From NCBI GenBank assembly GCA_910575165.1, contig CAJTDS010000013.1:1-64000 (forward strand): a stretch of 64,000 nt of DNA, read 5' to 3'. Shown one piece after another: positions 7,551 to 16,610 of this stretch. The position numbers and the translations under genes are program-made. The notes beneath the pieces were generated by a model. That model was not told the DNA's origin. It worked only from the letters and a program-made list of their open reading frames with translations, and did no database searches. The stretch is from Eggerthellaceae bacterium. Its GTDB lineage: Bacteria > Actinomycetota > Coriobacteriia > Coriobacteriales > Eggerthellaceae. Every line of letters begins with the position of its first letter. Positions within the stretch are counted from its first letter, which is position 1.

Positions 7551-9398
7551 CTACTTCTTGGTTCCCAAATGCTCGCCCAGCAGGGCGCCGAGCACCGTGG
7601 CGAAGCCGATGCTGATGCCGTTCATAGGCGAGGTGTACTGCAGGGGGAAGCGCCCGCCCGAGGCGTTGCCGGTGGCGTACAGGCCCTCGATAGGCTCGAA
7701 GTTCTGGTCGAGCACCTGCTGGTTGCCGTCGACGAACAGGCCAGACAGCGTGACGAGCACCAGATTCGAGTTGATGGGTAGCTTCTCGGCGTAGAAGGGA
7801 CCGTCGCTGATGCGGAACATCATGTCGGCGGGTTTCGCGTAGTCCTCGTCCTTGCCGGCGGCGGCGAACCCGTCGTAGCGCTTCACCGACTCGACGAAGT
7901 TGTCGGCTGCCTCTCCCTCGAACCCAAGGTAGGTGGCGAGCTCCTCCAGGGTGTCGGCCGCCCAGACGGTCTCGTTCACTCCCTCCGGCCCGGCTTCGAC
8001 GGCCTGCTGCAGGGTGGCGGCGATGCGGTCCATGGCTGCATCGCTGATGTCGCTGGCGTTGAAGTGCCCAAGCGCCTGGCTTTGGGCGAACTCGCGCCAA
8101 TGGGTGTTATCCCATACCGTCACGATGGAGCTGCCGATGGGCTGGCGAGAAGACTGCACGCCAGCGACGAACGGGGTGCCGAAGGCCTCGTTGCAATAGC
8201 GCTTGCCGTACTTGTTGATCCACAGGCCGCTGGCGGCGCCGAAGGTGCCCATGGGCAGCGCCGAGGTATTGCCGCCCATGGCGGCACGCGGGCCGACCTC
8301 CATGACGCCGCCGGCCCAGAGCCCCATCTTGATGCCTGATCCGTCGCGCCCGGACCCTACGAGCGGGGTGTAGGGGTTCGATTCCTGCACCTCGGTGCAC
8401 AGCGCGCTGTACATATCGCTGTTCGCGCTGAAGTCGCCCGTGGCGAGCACGACGCCGACCTTGGCGTTGAACTGCTCGTATTCGCCGGTCTCGTCGTTCT
8501 TCGCGATGACGCCGGTTACGCGCTCCCCGTCTTTCACCAGCACCGTGGCCGTGTAGCCGAACAGTGCCTGGGAGCCCTGGCTCGCCTGGATGCCTGCATC
8601 GATGGAGCCGGTACAGAAGGCTCCCGAGGTCTCAAAGGCACCTGAGCCCAGGTTGATTACCGCCGGGTAGGTCCAGAAGTAGCCCTTCTTGTAGTTGTAG
8701 TCGTTGCCCGGCTTGAGCGAGTTGACGCCGGTGACGGCCGACAGGTCGGGCTGCAGTTCCATCATCCAGTCCACGAGCTCCCCGTTGCGGTGGGCGAACT
8801 GGCGGATGAGGTCGGGATGGGCGCGCCCGGCGGATTGCAGCTGGTAGGAATCGATGAAGTCGACGGGGTCGAAAGTGCTTTTCGGAATGCCGAGCACTTC
8901 TTCCTGCCAGGTGGAGTTGAAGTGGCCCAGCTGGCCACCGTAGGTGGTGAAGCCCTCCTTCTGCTGCGCGTCGATCAGGATGCACTCGACACCCTTCTCG
9001 CAGGCCATGCGGAAGCACTGCGAGCCGGCATATCCGCCGCCCACTACCACGACGTCGGCGTCATGGGTAACCGCTATGTCGCCCTCGGGCACCGACGGCG
9101 CCTCCTCGAGCCAGCTGCGGCGCATCGAGTAATACACGTCGTTGCCGTTCGCGTCGGTCTGGACGACCGGGTCGTTGCCGGTGGGTGAGGCTGCACTCGC
9201 GGGCTGGCTTGCTGGCTGGTTTCCGGCGGGGGAGTGCTCATCGGGTGCGGCATCGGCCTGGGATGGGGTGTTGGCGGCGGGGCTGCAACCGAGCAGTCCG
9301 CTTCCTACCGCTGCCGTACCGGCGATAGCGGCGCCCATGAGGAACGAGCGGCGGGAGACGCCGCCCCCCGCGCCCGCAATACGTGTGTCCTTGCTCAT
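7551..9398 (-). CDS. Tat-exported FAD-dependent fumarate-reductase-type flavoprotein
   Basis: Predicted periplasm-side reductase of the FAD_binding_2 (fumarate/urocanate reductase) family; substrate unknown. The start is placed at 9398 because AGGAGG lies just before it and the product then begins with a short n-region and a twin-arginine signal (SRRSFLMGAA) ending at a lipobox-like SGLLGCSP. After a Pro/Ala linker comes the dinucleotide-binding GGGYAGSQCFRMACEKG, an FAD loop GVVLATGDFSANS, and C-terminal NASGGRFPLQYTSPMNG. There is no N-terminal FMN-binding domain, so electrons must come from a separate donor. Coriobacteria carry many such paralogues, each with its own substrate. A LytTR regulator diverges from it and may control it. 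Confidence 0.85.
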   Translation of the reverse strand: MSKDTRIAGAGGGVSRRSFLMGAAIAGTAAVGSGLLGCSPAANTPSQADAAPDEHSPAGNQPASQPASAASPTGNDPVVQTDANGNDVYYSMRRSWLEEAPSVPEGDIAVTHDADVVVVGGGYAGSQCFRMACEKGVECILIDAQQKEGFTTYGGQLGHFNSTWQEEVLGIPKSTFDPVDFIDSYQLQSAGRAHPDLIRQFAHRNGELVDWMMELQPDLSAVTGVNSLKPGNDYNYKKGYFWTYPAVINLGSGAFETSGAFCTGSIDAGIQASQGSQALFGYTATVLVKDGERVTGVIAKNDETGEYEQFNAKVGVVLATGDFSANSDMYSALCTEVQESNPYTPLVGSGRDGSGIKMGLWAGGVMEVGPRAAMGGNTSALPMGTFGAASGLWINKYGKRYCNEAFGTPFVAGVQSSRQPIGSSIVTVWDNTHWREFAQSQALGHFNASDISDAAMDRIAATLQQAVEAGPEGVNETVWAADTLEELATYLGFEGEAADNFVESVKRYDGFAAAGKDEDYAKPADMMFRISDGPFYAEKLPINSNLVLVTLSGLFVDGNQQVLDQNFEPIEGLYATGNASGGRFPLQYTSPMNGISIGFATVLGALLGEHLGTKK

Positions 9399-9568
9399 GG
9401 CTATCCTCCTTCTCCTGGGGGTTTGCTGGTGCTTCCGTTGGCCGTGGCCGTCGCCGTCTCTTCGCGTACCGCCCTTCGGCCATGAAAGCACGGCACACTA
9501 TGAGACCTGGCGTTGGGGGTTTCAACGGATGCGGAACGTTTGGTCGCGGGGAGCTACCGTTAGGGCGT

Positions 9569-9595
9569 TTGCGCTTGTTCCGGGGTTGCTATACT
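9569..9595 (+). promoter_or_regulatory. Promoter for the LytTR regulator operon
   Basis: TTGCGC at 9569-9574 and TATACT at 9590-9595 are 15 bases apart, and TTGC before TATACT supplies an extended -10. The minus-strand flavoprotein gene starts 170 bases away, so the divergent region must hold both promoters. Confidence 0.45.
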
Positions 9596-9648
9596 GAAAC
9601 CGCGCTTTTGCGGGTCTCGATTCGTCGGGCGTGCAGGAAGGGGGCCGT

Positions 9649-10362
9649 ATGGAACAGGTGCGCGTGCTCGTAGTGGAGGACGACGACCGCGATGCCGAAG
9701 AGCTCGCGCAGGCGCTCCATCGCTTCTTCGAGGAGGAGCGTGTTGCCTGCGAGGTGAGCCGGATGTGCGACGGGGCGGAGTTCGTCGAGCGCTATCGCGG
9801 CGGGGCGGATATCGTTTTTCTCGACATAGAAATGCCCGGTCTCGATGGGTTGTCGGCTGCCCGTGCCCTTCGCGAGCGCGATGATGGAGTGCTTGTCTTT
9901 TTCGTTACCCGTTGCGCCCAGTACGCTCTCGAGGGCTACACCGTCGACGCGACGGGCTATGTGCTCAAGCCGGTAGCCTACGGCTCCCTTAAGGAGCATC
10001 TGCAGCGGGCTATGAGCCGGCTCGCGCGCCGTCGCGCGCCCTTGATTCGGCTTCGCAGCGGGCGAGAGTGCGTGTTCGTCAGCGCCGATCTGATTGCCTA
10101 CGTGGAAACGATGCATAAGCGGACCTTGGTCCATACCGTCACCGGCGACATTCGCTGCAGCGAGGCGATGCAGGCAGTGGAGCGCAAGCTCGACGAGCGC
10201 CAGTTCTTCCGGGTGCATGCATCCTTTGTCGTGAACCTCGCCTATGTGGACACCGTCACCCCCAAGGACGTAGTAGTACGCGGCGTTGCGCTGCCCGTAA
10301 GCAAGCATCGTAAGCGCTTCTTCATGCAGGCGCTTGCCGAATACAAAGGGCGCTGCCTGTGA
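9649..10362 (+). CDS. LytTR-family response regulator
   Basis: DNA-binding output of a two-component pair. An N-terminal receiver has acidic residues VVEDDDRD, phospho-acceptor Asp in VFLDIEMPGLDG, and Lys in YVLKPVAY. The C-terminal LytTR domain (about residues 130-237) contains IAYVETMHKRTLVHT and RVHASFVVNLAYVD. ATG 9649 with GGAAGGGGG upstream was preferred over GTG 9631. Its TGA overlaps the kinase GTG by four bases. This is the AgrA/VirR kind of regulator, often linked to peptide signals; a target is not provable, but the ABC exporter downstream and the divergent flavoprotein are candidates. Confidence 0.9.
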   Translation: MEQVRVLVVEDDDRDAEELAQALHRFFEEERVACEVSRMCDGAEFVERYRGGADIVFLDIEMPGLDGLSAARALRERDDGVLVFFVTRCAQYALEGYTVDATGYVLKPVAYGSLKEHLQRAMSRLARRRAPLIRLRSGRECVFVSADLIAYVETMHKRTLVHTVTGDIRCSEAMQAVERKLDERQFFRVHASFVVNLAYVDTVTPKDVVVRGVALPVSKHRKRFFMQALAEYKGRCL

Positions 10363-11681
10363 TTACCGACTACCTGCTTCCCGTGACGAATTGGCTATGG
10401 CATGTGCCGAGCCTCTTGGAGTGCGCCCTGTTCTTCCTGTTCGTACGGCCGCTTGAGAATCGTAGGCTGTTTTGCTGGCGGACGCTCGCATGGGGTTGCG
10501 CTCTTGTGCTCTGGCAGGTATTCGTATCCATGCTTTGGCAGCGGTTCTTCGTCGACTTCCCCCTTTGCGCAGCGGGGTTTTTCGCTTACCTGCGCGCGAC
10601 CAAGCGTTCGCGCGGACAGCAGGACCTCTATGTCACCTGCGTATTCCTGCTTTGCTCCGAGCTGGGAAAGATGACCGCGGTCGATTTCCTGCTACAGCCT
10701 TTCGTTGACGACCTTGCCCTTTGCGGCCCTCTTGCCTTGATGGCCCTGAACTTCTCCCTCACATTCGTTGCTACGGCGTTGGCGCTCCTTCTGGTGTCGC
10801 GCTGGGTGTTCGATCAGGGTGCGGAGAAGCTCTCCTGGCCTCAGTGTCTTCTGGTCTTGCTGCCGGTGATCCCTTTCGCGTTCCTGAGGTCGTTGGATTA
10901 CGCCTACGACGCCAGCGACATTTCGCTCTACCGCAACATGGTGCTCATGCTTCTCATGCTGTTGGGCAGCACGTTGGTGATCTTGGTCGTGAACGCCGCT
11001 TCGCTTTCGTCGGTGGTGAAACGGGCCGATTTATTGCAGATGGAGGTGCTCCTGCAAAAGCAGCATCGGCTCTACGCCGTCAAGAAAAGCGCCTCGGACG
11101 CCATACGCCGCCAGCACCATGACCTCAAGCATTACATGGCCGTTCTCGAAGCGAACCCTTCTCCTGAGGAAGTGCGGGTTTTCCGGGAGCGTATGGAGGC
11201 CGACATTGCTCCTTACGAGACGGTTTTCGAGACGGGCAACGAGGTGGTGGACATCGTTATGTCTGAAAAGGCTGAGCGCTGCCAGCGGGAAGGCATACGG
11301 CTGGTTCCGGAAATCGATGCCTCAAGGTTCGGCTTCCTCGGAGCCTTCGATTTGTGCGCGTTGTTCGGCAATGCGCTCGACAACGCCATAGAGGCAGTCG
11401 CATCCGTGGAGGACCAAGAGCTGCGCGAGGTGTCGGTGAAGGCGCTCGACGATCGCGGCCTGGCTATTCTGCGCGTAAGAAACAGCTTTTCGAGTCCGCG
11501 CATATCGGGGCCGCGATGGCTCGCGACGACGAAGCGGATTGATAGGGAGAACCACGGGTGGGGCTTGGAGAGCATTGCGGCCGTCGCTCGCTCCTATGGC
11601 GGGGATGTCAGCGTTTCCTCCCAAGATGGCACCTTCGTCTTGAGCGTGATCATCCCGCTTCCGGCATCTCCTGATCGATGA
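10359..11681 (+). CDS. AgrC-like membrane histidine kinase (GHKL ATPase)
   Basis: Sensor partner of the LytTR regulator. The first about 215 residues hold six or so hydrophobic helices, including LMALNFSLTFVATALALLLV and MVLMLLMLLGSTLVILVV, and no large extracellular domain. A short helix pair carries the phospho-accepting His in RQHHDLKHYM (about residue 250). The ATPase part shows NALDNAIEAV and GWGLESIAAVARSYGG. Start GTG 10359 overlaps the regulator stop. The six-helix sensor is typical of kinases detecting small peptides or membrane stress; no peptide gene is seen nearby. Confidence 0.88.
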   Translation: MITDYLLPVTNWLWHVPSLLECALFFLFVRPLENRRLFCWRTLAWGCALVLWQVFVSMLWQRFFVDFPLCAAGFFAYLRATKRSRGQQDLYVTCVFLLCSELGKMTAVDFLLQPFVDDLALCGPLALMALNFSLTFVATALALLLVSRWVFDQGAEKLSWPQCLLVLLPVIPFAFLRSLDYAYDASDISLYRNMVLMLLMLLGSTLVILVVNAASLSSVVKRADLLQMEVLLQKQHRLYAVKKSASDAIRRQHHDLKHYMAVLEANPSPEEVRVFRERMEADIAPYETVFETGNEVVDIVMSEKAERCQREGIRLVPEIDASRFGFLGAFDLCALFGNALDNAIEAVASVEDQELREVSVKALDDRGLAILRVRNSFSSPRISGPRWLATTKRIDRENHGWGLESIAAVARSYGGDVSVSSQDGTFVLSVIIPLPASPDR

Positions 11682-11799
11682 TTGAGTCCTCGGGCGCTAA
11701 ATGTGCCCCGTGCTGCTTTGGTGCTCGCATCTGGATTCTGCAGCGGGGGCGGCGTCTTCGGCATGGAGCGGACCTTGCAATCATGTTGCCTTTGCGCTA

Positions 11800-11826
11800 A
11801 TCTGTTATATATAGAATATAGCAGAT
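11800..11826. promoter_or_regulatory. Near-perfect palindromic operator ahead of the ABC exporter
   Basis: ATCTGTTATAT and ATATAGCAGAT are complementary at 10 of 11 positions around ATAGA. The AT-rich centre contains -10-like TATATA or TAGAAT, so a dimeric repressor bound here would block the promoter. No dimeric HTH repressor gene adjoins it; the regulator may be encoded elsewhere. Confidence 0.6.
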
Positions 11827-11844
11827 AGAACAAAGGAGGATGCA

Positions 11845-12597
11845 ATGAAGAGTGCGGGCGCGCGGGTGCCTATGCTGGAGGTGCGAGGCTTTTCCAAGAG
11901 CTACGGGCGCAAGAAGGTGATCGAGGACCTGTCGCTTGAGGTGATGCCTGGGCGTATTTTCGGGTTCGTGGGGCCCAACGGAGCGGGGAAGAGCACGCTG
12001 ATTCGCTCCATCGTGGGCGCGCAGCGCTTCGACGGCGGCCAGGTCCTCATCGACGGCATGTCCGTGACCGAGCATCCCGTGCGGTGCAAGGCCGTTGTCG
12101 CCTACGTACCGGACAACCCGGACGTGTACGATTACCTGACGGGCGGGCAGTACCTCTCGTTCATGGCCGACATGTTCGGTGTCGGGAAGGCCGTGCGCGA
12201 GCGGCGGATTCGCAGCTACAGCGACCGCCTGGGGCTTACCGGGCGCTTGGGCGAGCTCGTGAGCGCCTACTCCCACGGCATGCGGCAGAAGCTGGTGCTG
12301 ATCGGCGCCCTTATGCACGACCCGAAGCTGCTGGTGCTCGACGAGCCTTTCGTGGGGCTCGACCCGCAGGCGGCCTTCGACCTGAAGCAGATCATGGCCG
12401 AGCTTGCCCGCAGCGGCAGCGCCATCTTCTTCAGCAGCCACGTGCTGGAGGTGGTGGAGAAGCTCTGCGACGAGGTGGCCATCATCCAGAACGGCGCCAT
12501 CGTGCGCGCGGGGGCGACCGAGGCCGTGTGCGGCGACGAGTCCCTGGAGTCGGTGTTCCTGAGCCTGGCTCGCGAAGGGGGTGAGGGCCGTGGCTAA
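11845..12597 (+). CDS. ABC exporter ATP-binding protein
   Basis: ATPase subunit of a two-gene exporter. Walker A is GPNGAGKS, the signature region is YSHGMRQKLVLIGALM, Walker B is LLVLDEPFVGLDPQ, and the switch His lies in FFSSHVLEVVEKL. This is the BcrA/CcmA-like ABC-2 exporter class used for antibiotics, peptides or lipids. AAGGAGGA precedes the ATG. It overlaps the permease gene by eight bases. Substrate unknown. Confidence 0.9.
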   Translation: MKSAGARVPMLEVRGFSKSYGRKKVIEDLSLEVMPGRIFGFVGPNGAGKSTLIRSIVGAQRFDGGQVLIDGMSVTEHPVRCKAVVAYVPDNPDVYDYLTGGQYLSFMADMFGVGKAVRERRIRSYSDRLGLTGRLGELVSAYSHGMRQKLVLIGALMHDPKLLVLDEPFVGLDPQAAFDLKQIMAELARSGSAIFFSSHVLEVVEKLCDEVAIIQNGAIVRAGATEAVCGDESLESVFLSLAREGGEGRG

Positions 12598-14236
12598 GCT
12601 TGCGGCGCTCTTGCGCGTCCAGGCCCTGGGCGCCTTCGGCCTCAACGCGGCGATTCGCAGCACCGATGTTCGCCGACGTATGACCCTGGCGGGCATGGCG
12701 CTGTTGTTCGTGCTGGTGGGCGTGGTGATGGCGGTGTACTGCTATGCGACGGGCGCAGCCATGGCGTCGGTGGGGGCGGCCTCTTCGGTGCCGTCCTTCG
12801 CCGTGTTCGCTGGATCCTGCGCTGCGGCTGCGGCATCGCTGTTGAAGGCCGGCGGGGCCCTTTTCGGCTTCAAGGATTACGACACGGTCATGGCGCTTCC
12901 GGTTCCCACATGGCAGGTGGTGCTGTCCCGGCTGGCGTCGCTCTACGCTATGGCGGCGCTGCTGTGCGCGGTGCTCATGGTGCCGCTCTATGTTGCCAGC
13001 TTGCCCGCCGCTGGCGTGGGCGTCGCCGGTTGGCTGGCGGCACTGCTCTCCATGGTGCTCGTGCCGGCGATTCCCCTGGCCTTGGCCGTGGCCGTCGCCT
13101 TCCTGGTGTCGCTGGTGGCTTCGCGGATGCGCCATGCCCAAGCGGTTGCAGGCATCGCAGGGCTTGTCCTGGTGGTGGCGCTGGTGGTGGCGATGGGAGG
13201 GCTCTCCCAGCCGTCGTCTGCGCTTGGAGGCGACGCCCAGGCGGCTCTAGGGCAGGCGGTGGCGTCCTTCGCTGCGTTTGCGAGCGGGCTGTGGCTTCCC
13301 GCGGGCTGGGTGCAGGCGGCGGTTATCCAAGGGCAGCCGCTCGCCCTTGCGTTGTTCGCTGCGGCATCGGTGGCCTGCGCCACCCTCTGTGTCGCCGTGG
13401 TGTCGCGCTTCTTCGAGCGGCTCAACGCCGCTGTCTCGTCCCCCGCTTCGTCGCGCGGCCGTCGGGCAACGTTCGGGCAGCAGCCCCGCAATCCCGTGCG
13501 GGCGCTTGTGGAAAAGGAGCTGAGGCTGGTGCTGTCCACGCCCATCTACCTTATGAACATGGGCATCGGGCCTGTGCTGGGTTTCGCTGTGGGATGCGCG
13601 TGCTTCGTGGCGGGTCCCTCCCTTTTGTCGACTGTTGCAGAGAGCCTGCCTGCCGGCGCGGGCGCGCTTGGCTCCGTCACCCTCGAAGGCCTTGCCGCGG
13701 CCGGGCTTCCCTGGGTCTTCGCCTTCTGCGCCGCCACCGGTGTTACCAGCTCCTGCTCGGTGTCGCTTGAGGGCAGCGCCCGCTGGATCATGGAGACCGT
13801 CCCGCAGCCGACCTCGGTGGTGCTTGGGTCGAAGGTATTGGCGAACCTGCTGTTCGCAGGCGCTCCCATTTTGACGGGAGCTGCTCTTGCGGCGGTGGGC
13901 CTTCACGTGCCTCCGGTAAGCGCTGCGATGTTTCTGCTGGTGCCGGCGGCTGTTACGTGCTTTTCGGCCTGCCTGGGCGCGTTCCTCAACGCCCGCATGC
14001 CCAACTACGGCTGGAAGAGCGCCTACGAAGTGGTGAAGCGCTCGGTCCCGGTGATGGCCGCTCTGCTCGGCGGCATCGTGCTGTCCATCGCGGGCCTGGC
14101 GGCGTCCTGCGCCTGCACCGTTCTGGCAGGAGGCGCCGTCGATGCCGCGCTGGTGTCCGCAGCCGTGTCAGCCGTGGCGCTTGCAGCCGCCGCCGCAATC
14201 GCCCGCACAGCCTTCCGCATGCCGCTAGGGGACTAG
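12590..14236 (+). CDS. ABC exporter membrane permease
   Basis: Large membrane subunit of about 548 residues with roughly 12 hydrophobic helices in two halves, joined by a polar stretch around PASSRGRRATFGQQPRNPVRAL (given in part). The last half repeats the layout of the first, fitting the duplicated ABC-2 permease style of bacitracin- and lantibiotic-type exporters. GTG 12590 was preferred over GTG 12581 for better spacing to GAAGGGGG; either is possible. It overlaps the ATPase gene, confirming co-expression. The kinase/regulator pair upstream makes a stress-response exporter plausible but unproven. Confidence 0.82.
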   Translation: MAKLAALLRVQALGAFGLNAAIRSTDVRRRMTLAGMALLFVLVGVVMAVYCYATGAAMASVGAASSVPSFAVFAGSCAAAAASLLKAGGALFGFKDYDTVMALPVPTWQVVLSRLASLYAMAALLCAVLMVPLYVASLPAAGVGVAGWLAALLSMVLVPAIPLALAVAVAFLVSLVASRMRHAQAVAGIAGLVLVVALVVAMGGLSQPSSALGGDAQAALGQAVASFAAFASGLWLPAGWVQAAVIQGQPLALALFAAASVACATLCVAVVSRFFERLNAAVSSPASSRGRRATFGQQPRNPVRALVEKELRLVLSTPIYLMNMGIGPVLGFAVGCACFVAGPSLLSTVAESLPAGAGALGSVTLEGLAAAGLPWVFAFCAATGVTSSCSVSLEGSARWIMETVPQPTSVVLGSKVLANLLFAGAPILTGAALAAVGLHVPPVSAAMFLLVPAAVTCFSACLGAFLNARMPNYGWKSAYEVVKRSVPVMAALLGGIVLSIAGLAASCACTVLAGGAVDAALVSAAVSAVALAAAAAIARTAFRMPLGD

Positions 14237-14321
14237 CCTGTGCGAAGCGGGGCGCGTCGATAGGCGGTCATTCGCTCGTCGCGCCCGCGAATGGGAGGAC
14301 GGCGCCTGGGGCGGCAGCTCT

Positions 14322-14507
14322 GTGACGGTTCGCGCCGGCCGCCCCCGACTGTCTGGCGAGCCCAATGCGAACCTCTCGTTCAAATGCCCGGAATCTGCAG
14401 CTCAAATGATAGAGCGGGCAGCCCGCGTCTCGGGCGTCAAGAAGTCCGAGTTCATGAGGGAAGCTGCTGTGGAGAAGGCCGCCCGCGTCCTGGCAGCGGC
14501 CGGATAG
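14322..14507 (+). CDS. Small ribbon-helix-helix DNA-binding protein, orphan
   Basis: A 61-residue protein with the RHH pattern: beta strand NLSFKCP (about residues 16-22), helix A ESAAQMIERAARVSG, then helix B KKSEFMREAAVEKAARVLAA. It resembles DUF1778/CopG antitoxin-type repressors that bind DNA as dimers. GTG 14322 is the first start in frame; its Shine-Dalgarno is weak. No GNAT or RelE-type toxin gene follows: the next gene is a minus-strand antiporter. It is therefore either an orphan regulator or the survivor of a toxin-antitoxin pair. Confidence 0.6.
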   Translation: MTVRAGRPRLSGEPNANLSFKCPESAAQMIERAARVSGVKKSEFMREAAVEKAARVLAAAG

Positions 14508-14632
14508 CGCGATCTTCGCCGCAACGTTGCCGGAAAGCCCCGGCCCCGCTGAGGATTTCTCAGTTGGGCCAGTGCTTGCTTGCGCTTGGCCGCCTCCATG
14601 TTTGTTGGTGCGTGCTCGCAGCGACCCGCTAC

Positions 14633-14668
14633 AAAAAGAGCGGCGCCCCTTGTCGAAGGGGCGCCGCT
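14633..14668 (-). terminator. Terminator of the NhaC-type antiporter gene
   Basis: AGCGGCGCCCCTT and its exact complement form a 13-bp stem with a GTCG loop; on the minus strand it is followed by CTTTTTG. Confidence 0.85.
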
Positions 14669-14704
14669 TGGGGGTTGCCTTTGCGGGTGTGGGAGCGAGA
14701 GCTC

Positions 14705-16234
14705 TTACGCGGCAGGCTTGGCGGGGGTGATGTCCTTCACGCTCTGGCCGATGGTCTTCTTGAGCACCACCAGCACCACCAGCGTCAGCACGATGCCCAG
14801 TGGCAGGCAGATGAGGGCGTTTTGCACGAAGCCCGCGATGGCGAACATCACGAAGGACACCGCGGCCATGGTCATGACGTAGGGCAGCTGGGTGTTCACG
14901 TGGTCCACGTGGGGCATGTCGGCGCCAGCCGAGGACATGACCGTGGTGTCGGAGATGGGCGAGCAGTGGTCGCCGGCCACGGCGCCGGCCAGGCAGGCGG
15001 AGATGCCGATGGTCAGCAGCGTGGGGTCGTTGGCGAAGATGGGCATCACGATGGGGATGAGGATACCGAAGGTGCCCCAGCTGGTGCCGGTGGAGAACGC
15101 CAGGAACACGGCCACCAGGAAGATGACGGCGGGCAGCAGGTTGAAGAGTCCCGGAGCCGCGTTCTCCATGAGGGTTGCCACGAACACGTCGGCGCCCAGA
15201 AGGCCGGTCATGTTCTTCAGGGCCACGGCGAAGGTGAGCACCAGGATGGCGGGCACCATGGCGTTGAAGCCGCTCACGAAGGCCTCGGAGGCTTCGGAGA
15301 GCTTCACCAGGCGGCGGGCGATGAAGTAGATGAACGCGAACACCAGCGCGATGAGCGAGCCCCAGGGCAGCGCCACGAAGGCGTCGGTGTTGCCGAAGGC
15401 GCCGATGATGTCGCCGTCGGTCTCGCCGCCGAAGAAGCCGCCCACGTAGAGCATGCCCACGATGCAGCAGACGATGAGCACCAGGATGGGAATGATCATG
15501 TCGGCCACGGAGGCCTTGGTGTTGGTCTCGGGCTCCTCGGTGTCAAGGCTGTCCAGGTCGCCGTCGCGATAGGCTGCAAGCTCGGCCTTGGCCATGGGGC
15601 CGTAGTCGAAGTTCAGGAAGATGAGCCCGATCACGAACACGATCATGAGCAGCGAGTAGAAGTTGAAGGGGATGGCCTGGATGAACAGCTCGATGCCGTT
15701 CACGCCCAAATCCTCCGCCACGCCCGACACCGCCGCCGCCCAGGAGGACACCGGCGCGATCATGCAGATGGGAGCTGCGGTGGCGTCGATGATGAAGGCC
15801 AGCTTGGCGCGGGAGACGTTCTTGCTGTCGGTGATGGGGCGCATGACCGAGCCGACGGTGAGGCAGTTGAAGTAGTCGTCCACGAAGATGAGCACGCCCA
15901 GCAGAAACGTGGCGAACTCGGTGCCCACGCGGCTCTTCACGTGCTTGGCGGCCCACTTGCCGAAGGCGGCAGCGCCGCCAGTGCGGTTGAGCAGGGCCAC
16001 CAGGATGCCCAGGATGACCAGGAAGATGAAGATGCCGGCGTTGTCGGCCACCGCGGGGATGAAGCCGTCGCCGATGATGGCGTCCAGGGTGGCCACCGGG
16101 TCGAAGCCCGAGACCAGGAGCGCGCCCACGAGCACGCCCACGAAGAGCGACACGTAGACCTCCTTGGTCACCAGGGCCAGGATGATGGCGCCCAGGGCCG
16201 GGACCAATGCCCAGGCAGTGTTGACGAATTCCAC
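14705..16234 (-). CDS. NhaC-family Na+/H+ antiporter-type transporter
   Basis: Membrane transporter of 509 residues with about 11-12 helices. The family signature is FVDDYFNCLTVGSVMRPITD (about residues 118-137), followed by APICMIAPVSSWAAAVSG, and in the second half GTSWGTFGILIPIVMP and AGDHCSPISDTT. NhaC proteins exchange Na+ for H+, but close relatives exchange organic acids or amino acids, so the substrate is uncertain. GTG 16234 was chosen because AAGGAAG precedes it and the first helix begins soon after. The longer frame adds 27 residues without a ribosome site. Confidence 0.85.
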   Translation of the reverse strand: MEFVNTAWALVPALGAIILALVTKEVYVSLFVGVLVGALLVSGFDPVATLDAIIGDGFIPAVADNAGIFIFLVILGILVALLNRTGGAAAFGKWAAKHVKSRVGTEFATFLLGVLIFVDDYFNCLTVGSVMRPITDSKNVSRAKLAFIIDATAAPICMIAPVSSWAAAVSGVAEDLGVNGIELFIQAIPFNFYSLLMIVFVIGLIFLNFDYGPMAKAELAAYRDGDLDSLDTEEPETNTKASVADMIIPILVLIVCCIVGMLYVGGFFGGETDGDIIGAFGNTDAFVALPWGSLIALVFAFIYFIARRLVKLSEASEAFVSGFNAMVPAILVLTFAVALKNMTGLLGADVFVATLMENAAPGLFNLLPAVIFLVAVFLAFSTGTSWGTFGILIPIVMPIFANDPTLLTIGISACLAGAVAGDHCSPISDTTVMSSAGADMPHVDHVNTQLPYVMTMAAVSFVMFAIAGFVQNALICLPLGIVLTLVVLVVLKKTIGQSVKDITPAKPAA

Positions 16235-16476
16235 GTCCTTCCTTTCCGCGAAAAGCTTGGGGCCGTGGAGGCGCGTCAAGGGCGTTGGCGCGCGTTCACA
16301 GGCAGCTCTCCGCATTCAAGCGACAGTGCGCAGCCTGTTATGGCTGCACCCCAGGCATCCGCGCCTTCGAGCGTGCGCGAACCCTTCGGCGGCCGACCCT
16401 TTCGCCCCCGCGCCGCTCGAGCGCATCTCGAAGGGTACTGATGGCGACCGCGCCTCTACCGTGTACAACGGGCTGC

Positions 16477-16487
16477 ATCATAGCACA
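16477..16487 (-). promoter_or_regulatory. Extended -10 promoter for the NhaC-type gene
   Basis: Read on the minus strand the site is TGTGCTATGAT, identical to the one before tRNA-Pro. It lies about 240 bases before the start codon, giving a long leader with no recognised element. Confidence 0.4.
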
Positions 16488-16610
16488 AGGGAGGCGTCTA
16501 TGAGCGCAGTCGTAACAATTGCGGTCGTCCGCGCCCGCGCAAGGGTCGGGCGCCCCCGTGCGCGTTGCCCTGCACGGGGGCGAGCCCGGCCGCCGTCCCG
16601 CGGCGGCAGT

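Noticed and set aside
14508-14704. Toxin gene partnering the ribbon-helix-helix protein
   Set aside because: No plausible frame with a GNAT, RelE or PIN pattern; the region is mainly the antiporter terminator.
14291-16441. 716-codon plus-strand frame opposite the antiporter
   Set aside because: Shadow; the minus-strand gene has clear NhaC motifs and its own terminator.
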